DNA from: an uncultured Bacilli bacterium
Lineage (GTDB): Bacteria > Bacillota_I > Bacilli_A > RF39 > UBA660
Assembly: GCA_944372275.1 (NCBI GenBank)
Contig: CALVYO010000086.1
Location: forward strand, 1 to 5,474
Direction of reading: 5' to 3'
Length of the DNA: 5,474 nt
Position 1 is the first letter of the stretch. Every line of letters starts with the position of its first letter. Below, one piece after another: positions 5,222 to 5,474 of the stretch. The position numbers were made by a program, and so were the translations under genes. The notes under the pieces are model-generated. The model had not been told where the DNA came from, did no database searches, and saw only the letters and a program-made list of their open reading frames with translations.

Positions 5222-5474
5222 CAAATTGTGAATTATATAAATTAGCATAGAAACCATTTTTCTTTAATAATTCTTCGTGATTTCCTTGTTCTACTATATC
5301 ACCATTGTTCATAACTAAGATTAAATCAGCATCTCTGATTGTCGATAATCTATGAGCAATTATAAAAGATGTTCTTCCTTTCATTAATTCATCCATTGCT
5401 TTTTGAATTAATATTTCTGTTCTTGTATCAACACTACTAGTTGCTTCATCTAATATTAATACTTTAGGATTAGC
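5214..5474 (-). CDS. ABC exporter, ATP-binding C-terminal part (partial)
   Basis: The last 86 residues of an ABC transporter nucleotide-binding domain; the gene runs off the right edge. Visible motifs are Walker B with the catalytic glutamate and D-loop (VLILDEATSSVD, residues 5-16 of the fragment) and the switch histidine in FIIAHRLSTIRDADLILVM. The typical end of exporter-type half-transporters follows: a glycine-glutamine turn (IVEQGNHEELL) and a FYANLYNSQFEQ tail. These are the hallmarks of the family in which membrane and ATPase domains are fused in one chain (LmrA/MsbA-like exporters, often paired as heterodimers in Bacillota). The substrate and the membrane domain cannot be seen. The internal ATG at 5396 is not a start, since the frame continues upstream through Walker B to the window edge. 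It ends in the terminator at 5193-5221 and appears unrelated to the next gene. Confidence 0.95.
   Translation of the reverse strand, partial: ANPKVLILDEATSSVDTRTEILIQKAMDELMKGRTSFIIAHRLSTIRDADLILVMNNGDIVEQGNHEELLKKNGFYANLYNSQFEQ

Noticed and set aside
5214..5396. A 60-residue small protein starting at the ATG at 5396
   Set aside because: The same frame continues upstream through Walker B and the D-loop to the edge, so this ATG is internal to the ABC gene.

Overview
The window is AT-rich DNA, and every gene I can support lies on the minus strand. Low-GC codon use, G-rich Shine-Dalgarno sites, sigma-A-type promoters, two T-box leaders and a SepF/DivIVA pair followed by an isoleucine T-box (the Bacillus order divIVA-ileS) all point to a Bacillota genome. 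It is probably a compact lineage of Bacilli or Erysipelotrichia type. The finer placement is inference.

Layout in the direction of transcription (right to left). The C-terminal 86 residues of an ABC exporter end in an intrinsic terminator (5193-5221). Next, a gene of 459 codons with its own near-consensus promoter (5151-5179) encodes a protein with the fold landmarks of cofactor-independent phosphoglycerate mutase (GpmI) but with almost every catalytic residue replaced. A second strong promoter (3716-3744) drives a short glycine-type T-box leader, then a 299-residue protein I do not recognise, translationally coupled by an ATGA overlap to glycyl-tRNA synthetase. A third promoter (1251-1279) drives sepF and divIVA. 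A textbook T-box with an AUC (Ile) specifier starts at the divIVA stop codon and ends in a terminator at 84. The last 83 bases are GC-richer, non-coding and unidentified; ileS presumably lies beyond the window edge.

How the parts fit: two aminoacyl-tRNA synthetase units are controlled by uncharged tRNA. The T-box bulges read UGGU and UGGA, matching A73 of tRNA-Ile and U73 of tRNA-Gly. The division pair sepF-divIVA lacks the ylmG and ylmH genes that usually separate it. The most unusual items are the GpmI-like pseudoenzyme, the much shortened glycine T-box whose switch seems to work through Stem III, and the unknown protein coupled to glyS.
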